Numbered from the stretch's first letter, positions 37,053-46,326 are shown. The stretch is DNA of 64,000 bases from Melittangium boletus DSM 14713 (GCF_002305855.1 NZ_CP022163.1:558292-622291); one strand, 5' to 3'. The notes: a model not told the origin generated them from the sequence alone. Made by a program: numbers and translations.

Positions 37053-39239
37053 ATGGAAGCCCAGGTCTGGAGATCGCTCGCGGGGTGGATGGCGATTGTC
37101 TCGTTTCCGTGTCTGGCACAGACGTCCCCGGTGACCATCCGGGTCGACGCGAGCGCCAACAAGCATCCCATCAGCCCATACATCTACGGGGTGGCCCATG
37201 CGACCCAGGCGCAGTTGAACGAACTCAACGCGCCACTCAATCGCAATGGAGGAAACGCCACCTCTCGTTATAACTGGCAATTGAATGCCACCAACCGGGG
37301 AAAGGATTGGTATTTCCAAAGCCTGCCCTACACCAGCGCCCAGCCCGGAGCGGAGGTGGATCAATTCATCACCAACGCGCGGGGCGCGGGCGCACAACCC
37401 CTCCTGACCGTTCCCATCATGGGTTGGGTGGCCAAACTCGGGCTCGCTCGCACCCGCCTGTCCAGCTTCTCCATTTTGAAGTACGGCTCGCAGCTGGACC
37501 GCGACTACCAGTGGTTCCCAGACGCGGGGAATGGCGTCTATTACAGCGGGCAGTTCGTCACGAATGACCCCAATGACGCCAACCAGCCCTCGAGCGTGAG
37601 CTTCCAGCAGGGGTGGGTGAATCACCTGCTCGGACGGTGGGGCCCGTCGGCGCAAGGGGGGGTCCGCTTCTACAGCCTGGATAATGAACCCAGCATCTGG
37701 CACCTCAACCACCGCGACGTCCACCCCACGGGCGCCACCATGGACGAAGTGAGGGACAAGCACCTGGACTTCGCGTCCATGGTGAAGAGCCAGGATCCCA
37801 ACGCGCTCACCTTCGGGCCCGAGGAATGGGGTTGGGATGGTTATTTCCACAGCGGTTATGATCAGCAGTACCTGAGCACGCACGGAGCGGGCTGGGCCCC
37901 CGATCGACAGAACCACGGGGGAATGGACTATCTGCCGTGGTTGCTCGATCAATTCCGGCAGCGGGATCAGGCCACGGGGAAGCGCCTGCTGGATGTCTTC
38001 ACCGTCCACTACTACCCCCAGGGCGGGGAATTCAGCGCGGACACCTCCACCACCATGCAGCAGCTGCGCAACCGCTCCACGCGCTCGCTCTGGGATCCCA
38101 ACTACATGGAGGAGTCGTGGATCAAGGACCGGGTCTCGCTCATTCCCCGTTTGAAGGGCTGGGTACAGACGTACTACCCGGGGACCCAGATCGGCATCAC
38201 CGAGTACAACTGGGGCGCGGAGACCCACATCAACGGGGCCATCGCGCAGGCGGACATCCTCGGCATCTTCGGCCGCGAGGGACTGGATTACGGCATCCGC
38301 TGGCAGACGCCCGAGGCGGCCACGCCCACCTTCAAGGCGATGAAGCTGTACCGGAACTATGACGGGCAGAAGTCGGCTTTCGGGGACACGAGTGTGTCGT
38401 GCGGTGTGCCGGATCCGGACCAACTGTCGGCGTTCGCCGCGGAGCGCTCGTCCGACGGAGCGCTCACCGTCATGGTCCTCAACAAGGCCCTGACGGACAC
38501 GCCCATCACGCTGAACCTGGCGGGCTTCAAGCCGGCGGCGACGGCCCAACGCTGGCAACTCACCGCGTCCAACGCCATCGTCCGCCTCGCCGACCTCACC
38601 GTGTCCTCGACTGGCCTGAGTGCGTCCGTGCCCGCCCAGAGCATCACCCTGCTCGTCCTGCCCAAGGGGGCCGCCATCAACCAGCCGCCCGTGTCCCGGA
38701 TCCTCGCCACGCCCACGTCGGGCACGATTCCCCTCCCGGTGGTGCTCGATGGGACGACGTCGAGCGATGCCGACGGAACGATCGTCTCATATGCCTGGAA
38801 CTTCGGTGATGGCCAGCAGGGCACCGGTCCTCAACAGAGCCACACCTATACCCAGGCGGGCACCTATACCGTGACGCTCACGGTGACGGACTCGGACGGG
38901 GCCTCGGCGTCCAGCACCGCGACCATCACAGCCAGCACCAACCCCAACCCCAACCCCAATCCGTCCCTGGCGGCTCCGAGCGGCTTCTACACCCAGGCGT
39001 CCGGCTCGAGCATCACCCTGCGATGGACGGACACCTCCAGCGCCGAGGAAGGCTTCATCCTCGAGCGCGCCCTCGACTCATGGCCGCTGCAATTCGTGGA
39101 GGTGGGCCGGGTGGGAGCCAACGTGACGATCTTCGTGGACAACGGCCTGGCTCCGGGAACCTATGCCTACCGGGCCCGGGCCTTCCTGGGCACGGAGGTC
39201 TCCTCGTACTCGAACCAGGACAGCTCCCAGGTGAGATGA
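37053..39239 (+). CDS. GH44 endoglucanase/xyloglucanase with PKD and Fn3
   Basis: The 728-residue secreted enzyme has a signal peptide and a GH44 catalytic domain. Signature segments are NRNGGNATSRYNWQLNATN, the acid/base in YSLDNEPSIWHLNHRDVHP, VFTVHYYPQ, and the nucleophile in GITEYNWGAETHINGAIAQAD. A C-terminal beta-sandwich of the catalytic module follows to about residue 545. Then come a PKD domain (VVLDGTTSSDADGTIVSYAWNFGDG) and, after an NPNPNPNP linker, an Fn3 domain. GH44 cleaves beta-1,4-glucans including xyloglucan. ATG 37053 has GAAGGAG upstream. Confidence 0.92.
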   Translation: MEAQVWRSLAGWMAIVSFPCLAQTSPVTIRVDASANKHPISPYIYGVAHATQAQLNELNAPLNRNGGNATSRYNWQLNATNRGKDWYFQSLPYTSAQPGAEVDQFITNARGAGAQPLLTVPIMGWVAKLGLARTRLSSFSILKYGSQLDRDYQWFPDAGNGVYYSGQFVTNDPNDANQPSSVSFQQGWVNHLLGRWGPSAQGGVRFYSLDNEPSIWHLNHRDVHPTGATMDEVRDKHLDFASMVKSQDPNALTFGPEEWGWDGYFHSGYDQQYLSTHGAGWAPDRQNHGGMDYLPWLLDQFRQRDQATGKRLLDVFTVHYYPQGGEFSADTSTTMQQLRNRSTRSLWDPNYMEESWIKDRVSLIPRLKGWVQTYYPGTQIGITEYNWGAETHINGAIAQADILGIFGREGLDYGIRWQTPEAATPTFKAMKLYRNYDGQKSAFGDTSVSCGVPDPDQLSAFAAERSSDGALTVMVLNKALTDTPITLNLAGFKPAATAQRWQLTASNAIVRLADLTVSSTGLSASVPAQSITLLVLPKGAAINQPPVSRILATPTSGTIPLPVVLDGTTSSDADGTIVSYAWNFGDGQQGTGPQQSHTYTQAGTYTVTLTVTDSDGASASSTATITASTNPNPNPNPSLAAPSGFYTQASGSSITLRWTDTSSAEEGFILERALDSWPLQFVEVGRVGANVTIFVDNGLAPGTYAYRARAFLGTEVSSYSNQDSSQVR

Positions 39240-39261
39240 CAGTAGTTCTCACCACTCCCCA

Positions 39262-39294
39262 GGAGGGGAGGCCCCACTCGCGGGCCTCTCCTCC
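39262..39294 (+). terminator. Stem-loop after the GH44 gene
   Basis: GGAGGGGAGGCCC pairs with GGGCCTCTCCTCC (one mismatch) around a 7-nt loop, 22 bp past the stop. Confidence 0.55.
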
Positions 39295-39305
39295 TCGAGC
39301 GTTTC

Positions 39306-40202
39306 ATGTCCCACACCTCCTTCGTTCTCGAACTCGACACCGTCCCCGCGCTCGCCACGGAGTTGTTCCGCGCCGCCCTGGACCGCCGCCCCGCGCGTCC
39401 GGGTGAGGTGCCCCGGTTGGAGGTGCGCGTTCCACGTTTGACCGCTCTCCCCGAGGCGCTCGCGCGCTACCGGGAGGTGTGCGGCTTCGACGCGGACGGC
39501 TTCCTTCCCCTGCCCTATCCCCAGGTGCTCGCCGCGCCGCTGCACCTGGCCCTGCTCAACCGTCCCGAGTTCCCCTACCGGTTGCTCGGGATGATTCATG
39601 TGCGCAACCACATCCAGCAGTGGCGCCGGTTGGAGGACGGAGCGTCGCTGCGCGTGCGCGTGTGGCTGGAGGGCCAGCGCGAGGTCCGCCAGGGCCGTGA
39701 GCTGGAGTTACACACCGAGGTGGAGGCAGACGGGCGGCTGGCCTGGCGTGCCCTCACCACCATGCTGCGCCGGCTGCCCGGAGCCTCCGAGCGCTCACGG
39801 GAGGCGCCAAAAACAACCGAGGAAGACACGCCCTTCACCCACGGCCGCCCGTCGCCGTGGGACGTGCCCGAGAACACGGGCCGGCGCTATGCACGGGCTT
39901 CCGGGGACTACAACCCCATCCACCTGCACGCGCTCACGGCCCGGCCCTTCGGGTTTCCGCGCGCCATCGCGCATGGAATGTGGACGGTGAGCCGCTGCGT
40001 GGCGGAGATGGGCGAGGTGGCCGAGGCTCCCGCGCTCACCCTCACCTCGGAATTCCGCCGCCCCCTCCTCTTGCCCTCGCGCGTGGTCTTCCAGACGGCT
40101 GTCCTCGCGGAAGAAGGAGTCGCCTACCAGGTGAGGGCCGAAGACGGCACGCCCCACGTGCGCGGCGAGTTGCTGCGGGAGGAAACCGCCGCCATCCGCT
40201 GA
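39306..40202 (+). CDS. MaoC-like hot-dog dehydratase
   Basis: The 298-residue cytoplasmic protein has two hot-dog domains. The C-terminal one carries the MaoC hydratase motif: YARASGDYNPIHLHALTARPFGFPRAIAHGMWT, with the catalytic Asp and His. The N-terminal domain resembles the second, degenerate hot-dog of FAS-type dehydratases. It probably hydrates or dehydrates acyl thioesters; the substrate is unknown. The stop at 40200-40202 is immediately followed by a tRNA-like 3' fragment. Confidence 0.85.
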   Translation: MSHTSFVLELDTVPALATELFRAALDRRPARPGEVPRLEVRVPRLTALPEALARYREVCGFDADGFLPLPYPQVLAAPLHLALLNRPEFPYRLLGMIHVRNHIQQWRRLEDGASLRVRVWLEGQREVRQGRELELHTEVEADGRLAWRALTTMLRRLPGASERSREAPKTTEEDTPFTHGRPSPWDVPENTGRRYARASGDYNPIHLHALTARPFGFPRAIAHGMWTVSRCVAEMGEVAEAPALTLTSEFRRPLLLPSRVVFQTAVLAEEGVAYQVRAEDGTPHVRGELLREETAAIR

Positions 40203-40203
40203 C

Positions 40204-40236
40204 GGCGGAAGCGGTTTCGATTCCCGCCGCCTCCAC
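40204..40236 (+). other. tRNA/tmRNA 3'-end-like fragment, candidate attachment scar
   Basis: Right after the maoC stop, 40211-40235 reads like a T-arm (TTCGATT loop, CCCGCC 3' stem) followed by the acceptor strand GCCTCCA. No 5' half of a tRNA precedes it, and T-stem position 53 is T instead of G. It shares a core with a fragment at 58118-58150 on the other strand. Such fragments are typical leftovers of integrative elements. Confidence 0.45.
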
Positions 40237-40309
40237 ACCGCACATGCCGGAAAGGCTCCGCTTTCCGGTATAGACAATCACCTGCTCGGCGTCTTCTCTT
40301 GCTCTGCGA

Positions 40310-40905
40310 TTCTCTCCTGCTCCCTCCGCCAGTCTTCCAGCTGGAGCGACCGAGAGGTTCGCCGAGAGACCACCGGCTATGCCCTTGGCGCCATGACGCA
40401 ACGCGAGCCCATCGAGGCTTGGATTGTCGACGACACCGGCTTTCTCAAGCAAGGCAATCATTCGGTGGGCGTGCAGCGGCAATACACCGGCTCGGCGGGC
40501 AAGATCACCCACTGCCAGATTGGCGTCAGCCTCAGCCTCGCCTCGTCGTCAGGAGGCCCGAATCCCCGAGGAGGTGACTTTCAAGACAAAACCCCGGTTG
40601 GCTGTGCAGATGATGCGTCGGGCGATAGCGGACGGCCTTCCCAAGGGAGTCGCCCTGGCGGACTCCGCGTATGGCACCTCCAGTGAGTTCCGCGCACAGG
40701 TGCGCTCCTTGGGGCTGCATTATGCAGTGGGTGTAGACTCCCAAAGGACCGTTTGCCTCCTCGACGACGAGGGGCGCTCCCTGGGCGAGACGATGAGCGT
40801 CAAGGACATGGCTTCGCACCTGCACGAAGCGCGGAGACTTTCTCCTTGTTTCATTGCCAGAGCGAATCCTGCTGTCACCGCTCCAACACCCAGCACCCCT
40901 CACGT
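40310..40905 (+). mobile_element. IS701-family transposase remnant
   Basis: In frame with 40393 the DNA encodes WSDREVRRETTGYALGAM and IEAWIVDDTGFLKQGNHSVG, then ITHCQIGVSLS, classic IS701 DDE motifs. At about 40550 the reading frame shifts and continues as EVTFKTKPRLAVQMMRRAI and GVALADSAYGTSSEFRAQV. About 20 residues normally found between these blocks are missing. The N-terminal ~100 and C-terminal ~150 residues are absent. No inverted ends are obvious. It is inactive. Confidence 0.85.
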
Positions 40906-40988
40906 CACCTGGCCGGCGTCCCTGTTCACCTTTCGGGCCCCTGACGCAGTAGAAGGGCGGTCGGGTCGAACTTGGAAAGGGGTTCCCG

Positions 40989-42989
40989 ATGTCTCACTGG
41001 AGAAGTGTCGTTGCATTGGTCGCTGGGCTGTGGAGCACCGCGTCGCTGGCGGAGGCGCCCGTCTTCCGCGCGCAGCAGGACCGCTCGGGGCTGCTCCGCG
41101 ACGAGCGGGGCCGCACGCATTACATCGTCGACCTGGAGGACTCGGCCACGCGCGCGTTCTCGGCGAAGGCCACGCCTCCGTCCGACGGCTTCGACAGCCA
41201 CCACGACGTGCAGACCCGTCACCTCGTCAATGACTTGCGCCTGGCGCACGCCGTCACGCCCACGGGCATGACCAGCCACGTCGGGAAGAGCTTCTCGGCC
41301 TTGCTCACCGACGAGCAGGTGGAGCGGCTGCGCAAGGACCCTCGCGTCAAGCGGCTGACCGAGGATGAGCCCGTCGACCTCAGCGCCGTCTGGAGCAACT
41401 CCGGCACGACCACCGTCGTGCCCTGGGGCATCCACGCCGTCGGAGGACCGCAGACCAGCAATGGCACGCGCACCGTCTATGTGCTCGACACCGGCGTGGC
41501 GCCTCACGCAGACCTCGAGTTCCTCGAGCGGCTCGCGGCCGTTCCCGGCAACTCGCCCACCGGGTGCTATCCCCATGCGACCCATGTGGCGGGTATCATC
41601 GCCGCCCGACCCTCGGCCCAGGGCGGAGTGGCGGGAGTCAACAGGCGGGCGCGCATCGTCTCGGTGGCTGTCGGCCGGAATGCGTCGACCACCTCGACGT
41701 GCTCCTCCGGTTCGATGACCACGGACCTCGTCCTGGGGCTCGACCTCATCTACTCGCGCATCCTCCAGTCGGGGACGGTGGGCATCGTCAACATCTCGAT
41801 GAACAGCGTGAACTTCAACGTGGGCAGGACGATTGGCGACAAGCTGCGGGTCCTGGCGACGCCCAACCCGTCTGTCGGATACCCGGGCGCGTTCATCGCC
41901 CAGTCCGCCGGGAACAACCACCGGGACGCGTGTGGCTACGCCTACAACACGCCGAGCGCGAGCGACGGAATCATGGTCGTCGGCGCCATCGACGACAACG
42001 GCCAGCCCGTCAAGCTGTTGGCGGGCGTGAACCAGTTCCGCAATCAGCCGCTCGCGGGCGATGAGCCGGGCTCGAACTTCGGCGCGTGCGTGGAGACCTG
42101 GGCTCCCGGCCGCGACGTCCGCTCGACGTGGCCCGGTGGCCACGCCGACCTGTCCGGCACGTCGATGGCGGCGCCGCATGTCGCGGGCGTGGCCGCGTTT
42201 CTCGCCGAATCGCAAGGGCTGACGACCCCCGCGCAGATCGAGCAGGCGGTCCGGGCGCGCCACGTCACGCCCTCCGGCTCCGCCGCGACAATTCCCAACC
42301 TGCATCTCCAGCCGGTGGTCGCCCAGCCCACGGTGGCGCTCGGCAACAACGGCCTCGCCGTCGGCAACTTCCAGCAGTACAGCACCGACCCGTTCATTCT
42401 CCGCTACGACTCGACCGGCGCGGCGAGCTGCTCCATCCGGACCTACAAGAATGGCGCCCTCCAATCCCAGAACCTCAACCTCGCGCCGAGGGGCACGGTG
42501 CCCACGGCTCCGCAGACGGCGGGCCAGTACCGCTGGGTGCTGGAGTGCGCGAACGCGGGCAATACGCGGTTCTCCAACACCCAGGCCATCGCGACCATCC
42601 TGCGCGGGGTCTCCAAGGTGGTCTGGCTCATCAAGAGCACGAGCACGGGCAACGTCTGGCAGGAGTTCGCCGGAGCGAGCACCCGCATCGACGAGAACCG
42701 GTTCAGCTGGGCGCCCGGCACGGCAATGTCCTATCGCTACGAGAGCGTCGGCGCCGACTCGTGTGTGGTGAAGTCCTATGGCATCAACAACTTCGGGTGG
42801 GAAGTGACACAGCTGTGGGACAGCGGCGCCTATCCCACGTCGGTCGACTTCGGGACGTACTACCTGGAAGACCCTCGCACCCAACCGCCACCGCTCGGGC
42901 CCTATGACATGGTCCGCTGGCACGTCCAGTGTACCAACGCCGAGGGCAGCACCCTGGGCGCCACCGTGCACGGCTACCAGAGTCTCTGA
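40989..42989 (+). CDS. Secreted S8 subtilisin-like protease
   Basis: The 666-residue protein has a signal peptide and an I9-type propeptide. The peptidase S8 domain has catalytic Asp in TVYVLDTGVAPHADL, His in CYPHATHVAGIIA, and Ser in LSGTSMAAPHVAGVAAFLA. The oxyanion Asn lies in IAQSAGNNHRDACGY. The last ~220 residues form beta-rich, cysteine-containing domains, probably for substrate binding. It is a typical extracellular predation or nutrition protease. A start at 40989 gives the signal MSHWRSVVALVAGLWSTASLA. Confidence 0.93.
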   Translation: MSHWRSVVALVAGLWSTASLAEAPVFRAQQDRSGLLRDERGRTHYIVDLEDSATRAFSAKATPPSDGFDSHHDVQTRHLVNDLRLAHAVTPTGMTSHVGKSFSALLTDEQVERLRKDPRVKRLTEDEPVDLSAVWSNSGTTTVVPWGIHAVGGPQTSNGTRTVYVLDTGVAPHADLEFLERLAAVPGNSPTGCYPHATHVAGIIAARPSAQGGVAGVNRRARIVSVAVGRNASTTSTCSSGSMTTDLVLGLDLIYSRILQSGTVGIVNISMNSVNFNVGRTIGDKLRVLATPNPSVGYPGAFIAQSAGNNHRDACGYAYNTPSASDGIMVVGAIDDNGQPVKLLAGVNQFRNQPLAGDEPGSNFGACVETWAPGRDVRSTWPGGHADLSGTSMAAPHVAGVAAFLAESQGLTTPAQIEQAVRARHVTPSGSAATIPNLHLQPVVAQPTVALGNNGLAVGNFQQYSTDPFILRYDSTGAASCSIRTYKNGALQSQNLNLAPRGTVPTAPQTAGQYRWVLECANAGNTRFSNTQAIATILRGVSKVVWLIKSTSTGNVWQEFAGASTRIDENRFSWAPGTAMSYRYESVGADSCVVKSYGINNFGWEVTQLWDSGAYPTSVDFGTYYLEDPRTQPPPLGPYDMVRWHVQCTNAEGSTLGATVHGYQSL

Positions 42990-43028
42990 GCCCCACGGGC
43001 CGGGTGCTCATCGCGACAGGAGCATCGT

Positions 43029-43074
43029 GGGTCTGGACGCACCTCGTCTCGCGATCCGAGGTGCGTCCAGACCC
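43029..43074. terminator. Perfect 18-bp inverted repeat
   Basis: The arms GGGTCTGGACGCACCTCG (43029-43046) and its exact complement at 43057-43074 enclose a 10-nt loop. It lies 40 bp past the protease stop and is most likely a strong transcription terminator, although no T tract follows. Confidence 0.6.
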
Positions 43075-43103
43075 CGGCTTGACGTTGAAGCGTCAAGGCT
43101 GGC

Positions 43104-43367
43104 ATGGATTCACCCCAGCGGTTCGAGGATGCGCGACCGCGGTCGATTGGCGTCCTGCTCGAAGAGGGCTTCGACCCCCAACTCCTGACGCAGGCGCTCG
43201 CGACTTGGTACGCGGACGAGGAGGTGAGCCAGCCGGACGCTCCCGCGCCGGACCTGAAGCGGCGTGGGGCGCTGGGGACAGACGCCCTGGACGAGGAGGA
43301 CTCTGACTGGAGTGTCCGGTGTCACCCGGCTCGGATCAGCCAGCGGTGCTCGGCACCGGCGTGTTGA
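43104..43367 (+). pseudogene. Truncated reading frame at an insertion junction
   Basis: The frame MDSPQRFEDARPRSIGVLLE continues for about 71 residues with strongly G/C-ending codons up to DEEDSDWSV near 43316. After that the codon pattern breaks and the frame runs out at 43367 inside the convergent isochorismatase gene. It looks like the N-terminal part of a native gene interrupted by the incoming segment. No family is recognised. Confidence 0.35.
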
Positions 43368-43989
43368 GCAGCTGCTGCTCCCACAGATAGGCGATGCCAC
43401 TACCGGCCGCATGCTGCTTGACCACTTCCGTCAGCTCGATCGCCGTCTCCATCCGGGCCCAATCGCGCTGCCATTCGGCCGCCAGCGCCAGCCAGGTCAT
43501 CATGTTCGCGCCGGCCGCGATCATGCGCTTGATGGCGACCTCATGGGCCTCGACCGAAACGGCCCCCGACGCATCGGTGATGACCGTCACATCCCAGCCT
43601 TCGCCAAGGGCCTGGATCGCCGGCATCGCGACGCACACCTCGGTCCACAGGCCGGCGATGATCAGCTGCTTGCGGCCCGTTGCCTTGACCACATCCACCA
43701 CCTTCGGATCTTCCCAGGTGTTGATGAAGGTCCGGTCGATCACTTCCTGATCGGGAAACACATCGGTGATCTGCGGGAAGATGCGGCCGCCTCGATCGGC
43801 GATGACGCTCGTGAGGATGGTGGGGACATTGAAGACCTTGGCGGCCTTCGCCAGGGCCGCCGAATTGTTGACCACCATCTGCGGTTCGTGGCTGTTCACG
43901 TTCGCGAGCTGGTATGGCTGATGGTCGATCAGGACGAGAACGGAGTCCTCGGGACGAAGAAGCGACTTGAGGCCGTTGCGAAAGGTCAT
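43336..43989 (-). CDS. Isochorismatase-like hydrolase
   Basis: The 217-residue protein has the cysteine-hydrolase fold: catalytic Asp in SVLVLIDHQPYQLANV, Lys in VVDVVKATGRKQLIIAG and Cys in LWTEVCVAMPAIQALGEGWDVTVITDASG. It resembles YcaC-type nicotinamidase-like hydrolases; the substrate is unknown. Its base composition is less GC-rich than its neighbours, with more A/T third positions, and it is divergent from the LysR gene at 44125. The two look like a transferred pair. Confidence 0.87.
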   Translation of the reverse strand: MTFRNGLKSLLRPEDSVLVLIDHQPYQLANVNSHEPQMVVNNSAALAKAAKVFNVPTILTSVIADRGGRIFPQITDVFPDQEVIDRTFINTWEDPKVVDVVKATGRKQLIIAGLWTEVCVAMPAIQALGEGWDVTVITDASGAVSVEAHEVAIKRMIAAGANMMTWLALAAEWQRDWARMETAIELTEVVKQHAAGSGIAYLWEQQLLNTPVPSTAG

Positions 43990-44124
43990 GACTATCCTCT
44001 GCTGCTGTTGCGGGTGAGGTTGGCTACTCGGGGGGCATGCACTGACCGCGCTGCCACCTGGAAAGACATTGGCATTCCCGTTTGTGATACGGTAGCACCG
44101 CTTCGCGGTATGCTGTGTCGCACA

Positions 44125-45006
44125 ATGGGGAACGCCGAGTTGGATATCGAAGAGCTGCGAACGTTCGTGGAGGTTGCCGATGCCGGGGGCGTTTCCCCCG
44201 CTGCGCGTCGGCTCGGGGTGTCCAAGTCGATGGTCAGTCGGCGGCTTGCCCGACTTGAGGAGGGTCTTGGCGTCCAGCTTCTCGCACGCACCACCCGCGG
44301 CGCCGCTCTCACGGAAGCCGGGGCCACGTTCCGGGACTATGCAGCCAGGGTTTGCGCCGAGATCGATGTCGCCAGGGAAACCATCCTACCCTCCGGCGAC
44401 CTTCGCGGCCGCCTACGGATCGCCGCGCCGCTCTCGTTCGGCCCGACCTACTTCGCTGCCGTGCTGGCGGAAATGGCGCGGCGCCATCCCCGGCTCCAGA
44501 TCCACACCAGCTATAGTGATCGCTTCGTCGATCTCATCGCCGAGGGCTATGATTGCGCGATACGGGTCGGCTATCTTCAGGAATCCAACCTGCTCGCGAG
44601 GCGCGTCGGACCGCTTTACGGCAAGCTCGTCGCGAGTCCGGACTACATCAAAGCGCATGGCGCGCCTGAGACGCCGGACGAACTCCTCGCCCATCAAGCC
44701 CTCATGCAAGGCACCGAAGCGTGGCAATTCGTGGATGGCGACAAGATCGTCACTATTCGTCCTCAAGGACGCTTCAAGGCCGACAACGGCATCGCTCTAG
44801 TCGCGGCCGCAACGGCGGGACTCGGGATCGCTTACCTGCCCGATGGCCTCACCAACGAATTTGTCATCTCCGGCGCGCTCGTGCCGGTCATGACCAGGTT
44901 CCCACCGCCTCCAGCGGGAATCTATGTCATTCGCCCGCCAGGTCAGAGTCCCACAAGGAAGATACGGGTTCTCACCGAAATGTTGATCGAATCTCTGTCT
45001 GAGTGA
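44125..45006 (+). CDS. LysR-family regulator, probably controls the isochorismatase gene
   Basis: The 293-residue protein has the winged-helix LDIEELRTFVEVADAGGVSPAARRLGVSKSMVSRRLARLEE and a full effector domain (PTYFAAVLAEMARRHPRLQIHTSYSDRFVDL and so on), like the DNA-binding regulators of alpha- and betaproteobacteria. It is divergent from the isochorismatase gene with 135 bp between, the classic arrangement for LysR control of the neighbour. ATG 44125 is preferred; ATG 44110 would add five residues. Codon use is unlike the host, supporting horizontal transfer. Confidence 0.87.
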   Translation: MGNAELDIEELRTFVEVADAGGVSPAARRLGVSKSMVSRRLARLEEGLGVQLLARTTRGAALTEAGATFRDYAARVCAEIDVARETILPSGDLRGRLRIAAPLSFGPTYFAAVLAEMARRHPRLQIHTSYSDRFVDLIAEGYDCAIRVGYLQESNLLARRVGPLYGKLVASPDYIKAHGAPETPDELLAHQALMQGTEAWQFVDGDKIVTIRPQGRFKADNGIALVAAATAGLGIAYLPDGLTNEFVISGALVPVMTRFPPPPAGIYVIRPPGQSPTRKIRVLTEMLIESLSE

Positions 45007-45099
45007 GTTACCCACTTTAATGGTCTGGATGCCGTCCGCGAAGATACCCGGCGCTCTCCTGGAAGAGCGCCGGGTTGATGAAGACTTCCTCTCGGCCTG

Positions 45100-45603
45100 T
45101 CAGCCGGGAACGCAGGTGGCCTGGTTGAGAGCGCCGAAGCCGCACGAGCCGCCGCAACTGCTGACGCTGCACGAGTAGGACGTCGCGAACCAACCCGCGG
45201 GGCACGAAGTTCCGCACTGGGTGAAGGTGCCACTGTTGAGCTGACAGGTGGCCTGGTTGAGAGCGCCGAAGCCGCACGAGCCGCCGCAACTGCTGACGCT
45301 GCACGAGTAGGACGTCGCGTGCCAGCCGGCAGGGCACGAGGTTCCGCACTGAGTGAACGCGCCGCTGGTGGGCTGGCAGTTGACCTGATTGAGCGCGCCG
45401 AAGCCGCACGAACCGCCACAACTGCTGACGCTACATGAGTACGACGCCGGGTAATAGCCGCCCGGACACGTGGTTCCGCATATCGTCAGCGTCGATTCGG
45501 TGGAGCCGAGCTCCTCGGTCGCCGCCGTGTCCTTCTCCTCCTGGACGCCCCCGCAGGCGGCCAGCCCCACGACGACCAACACGAGCGACAATTTTTTCAG
45601 CAT
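45100..45603 (-). CDS. Cys-rich tandem-repeat lipoprotein
   Basis: The 167-residue lipoprotein has lipobox LAAC (Cys17) and then three near-identical units at residues 42-85, 86-129 and 130-167. Each unit has six cysteines spaced C-x3-C-x10-C-x4-C-x3-C-x9-C, with the core SYSCSVSSCGGSCGFGALNQ. The pattern suggests a disulphide-rich surface protein, perhaps an adhesin or receptor of the kind used in myxobacterial outer-membrane exchange (speculative). No similar family comes to mind. The 92 bp between its stop and the LysR stop hold no gene. Confidence 0.82.
   Translation of the reverse strand: MLKKLSLVLVVVGLAACGGVQEEKDTAATEELGSTESTLTICGTTCPGGYYPASYSCSVSSCGGSCGFGALNQVNCQPTSGAFTQCGTSCPAGWHATSYSCSVSSCGGSCGFGALNQATCQLNSGTFTQCGTSCPAGWFATSYSCSVSSCGGSCGFGALNQATCVPG
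45103..45480 (-). repeat. Three 132-bp tandem repeats
   Basis: Units of 44 codons are at 45480-45349 and 45348-45217, with a shorter third unit at 45216-45103. They are highly similar at DNA level, so copy number may change by recombination. Confidence 0.88.
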
Positions 45604-45792
45604 GGGTTTGCTCCTCCTTCTGTGTGGTCCATCTGCCTTCCGGTTCGAAGCTAGTGTCTCTTTTCCCGGTGTCTTCCCGGACAAGTGGTTTCCACCGCGA
45701 AATGAACATTTTGTCGTGGAGGCCAAACGACTTGATCCTTCAGCGGCTTCTCGAAGACGATGCCCGCGTCCTCAAGCGCTCGGAGCGTTTCC

Positions 45793-46326
45793 ATGGGGAA
45801 TGAACGGGACATCCACGACGCGGAACCTGTACTGCGCGCGAAGCTCGAGGCCCTTGGCGCACAGCACTGGATGGAACTGGTCGGAATCCGCCTGGCGTGG
45901 GTTCGGTGGTGGGTATGGGTGGAGTTTGGCGAAACGTTCGTGCCAGCGCCGCGATCGGTCGGGGAGTTGAGCGAGGCGCTCCGGAACTCTCGTGCGGAGC
46001 TGAATTCAGAGGCGGCTCTCGCGGAGGTGATGGAGCTGGTGGAACTGGTGACCGGGGCACGGGTGACCCGCACGCGGGACAATCTGCATTCCCTCACGTT
46101 GGACCAGCCGGGACCGGAGATCATCTTCAGCGGCACCATCGGAGCTCAGGGCCTGACTCGCTGGGAGGCGCCGCGATGGGACTCGCGGGGAATGGTGTTC
46201 TACGCCAACCTGCCGCGAGAACGTGGCGCGGACTTCGTGTGCATGCGGGTGGACCGTGCTTCGCGCGCCCTCGTGGTCGAGGTGGTTGACGAGGGGTGGT
46301 TCGAGGTCGCGGCGAAATTGGGCTGA
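45793..46326 (+). CDS. Hypothetical protein
   Basis: The 177-residue protein has no signal peptide or membrane segment. It contains a Trp-rich helix (LVGIRLAWVRWWVWVEFGETF) and ends in a beta-rich domain (FVCMRVDRASRALVVEVVDEGWFEVAAKLG). I do not recognise it. Its setting among gene fragments in a putative island suggests an accessory role. ATG 45793 was chosen over 45760 because the preceding residues look non-coding. Confidence 0.55.
   Translation: MGNERDIHDAEPVLRAKLEALGAQHWMELVGIRLAWVRWWVWVEFGETFVPAPRSVGELSEALRNSRAELNSEAALAEVMELVELVTGARVTRTRDNLHSLTLDQPGPEIIFSGTIGAQGLTRWEAPRWDSRGMVFYANLPRERGADFVCMRVDRASRALVVEVVDEGWFEVAAKLG

Noticed and set aside
40204-40236. An intact tRNA gene.
   Set aside because: Only a T-arm and acceptor 3' strand are present. 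No D-arm or anticodon arm precedes it; maoC coding sequence ends immediately upstream.
45103-45480. A CRISPR-like array, because of regular repeats.
   Set aside because: The repeats are contiguous 132-bp coding units in frame, with no unique spacers and no cas genes nearby.
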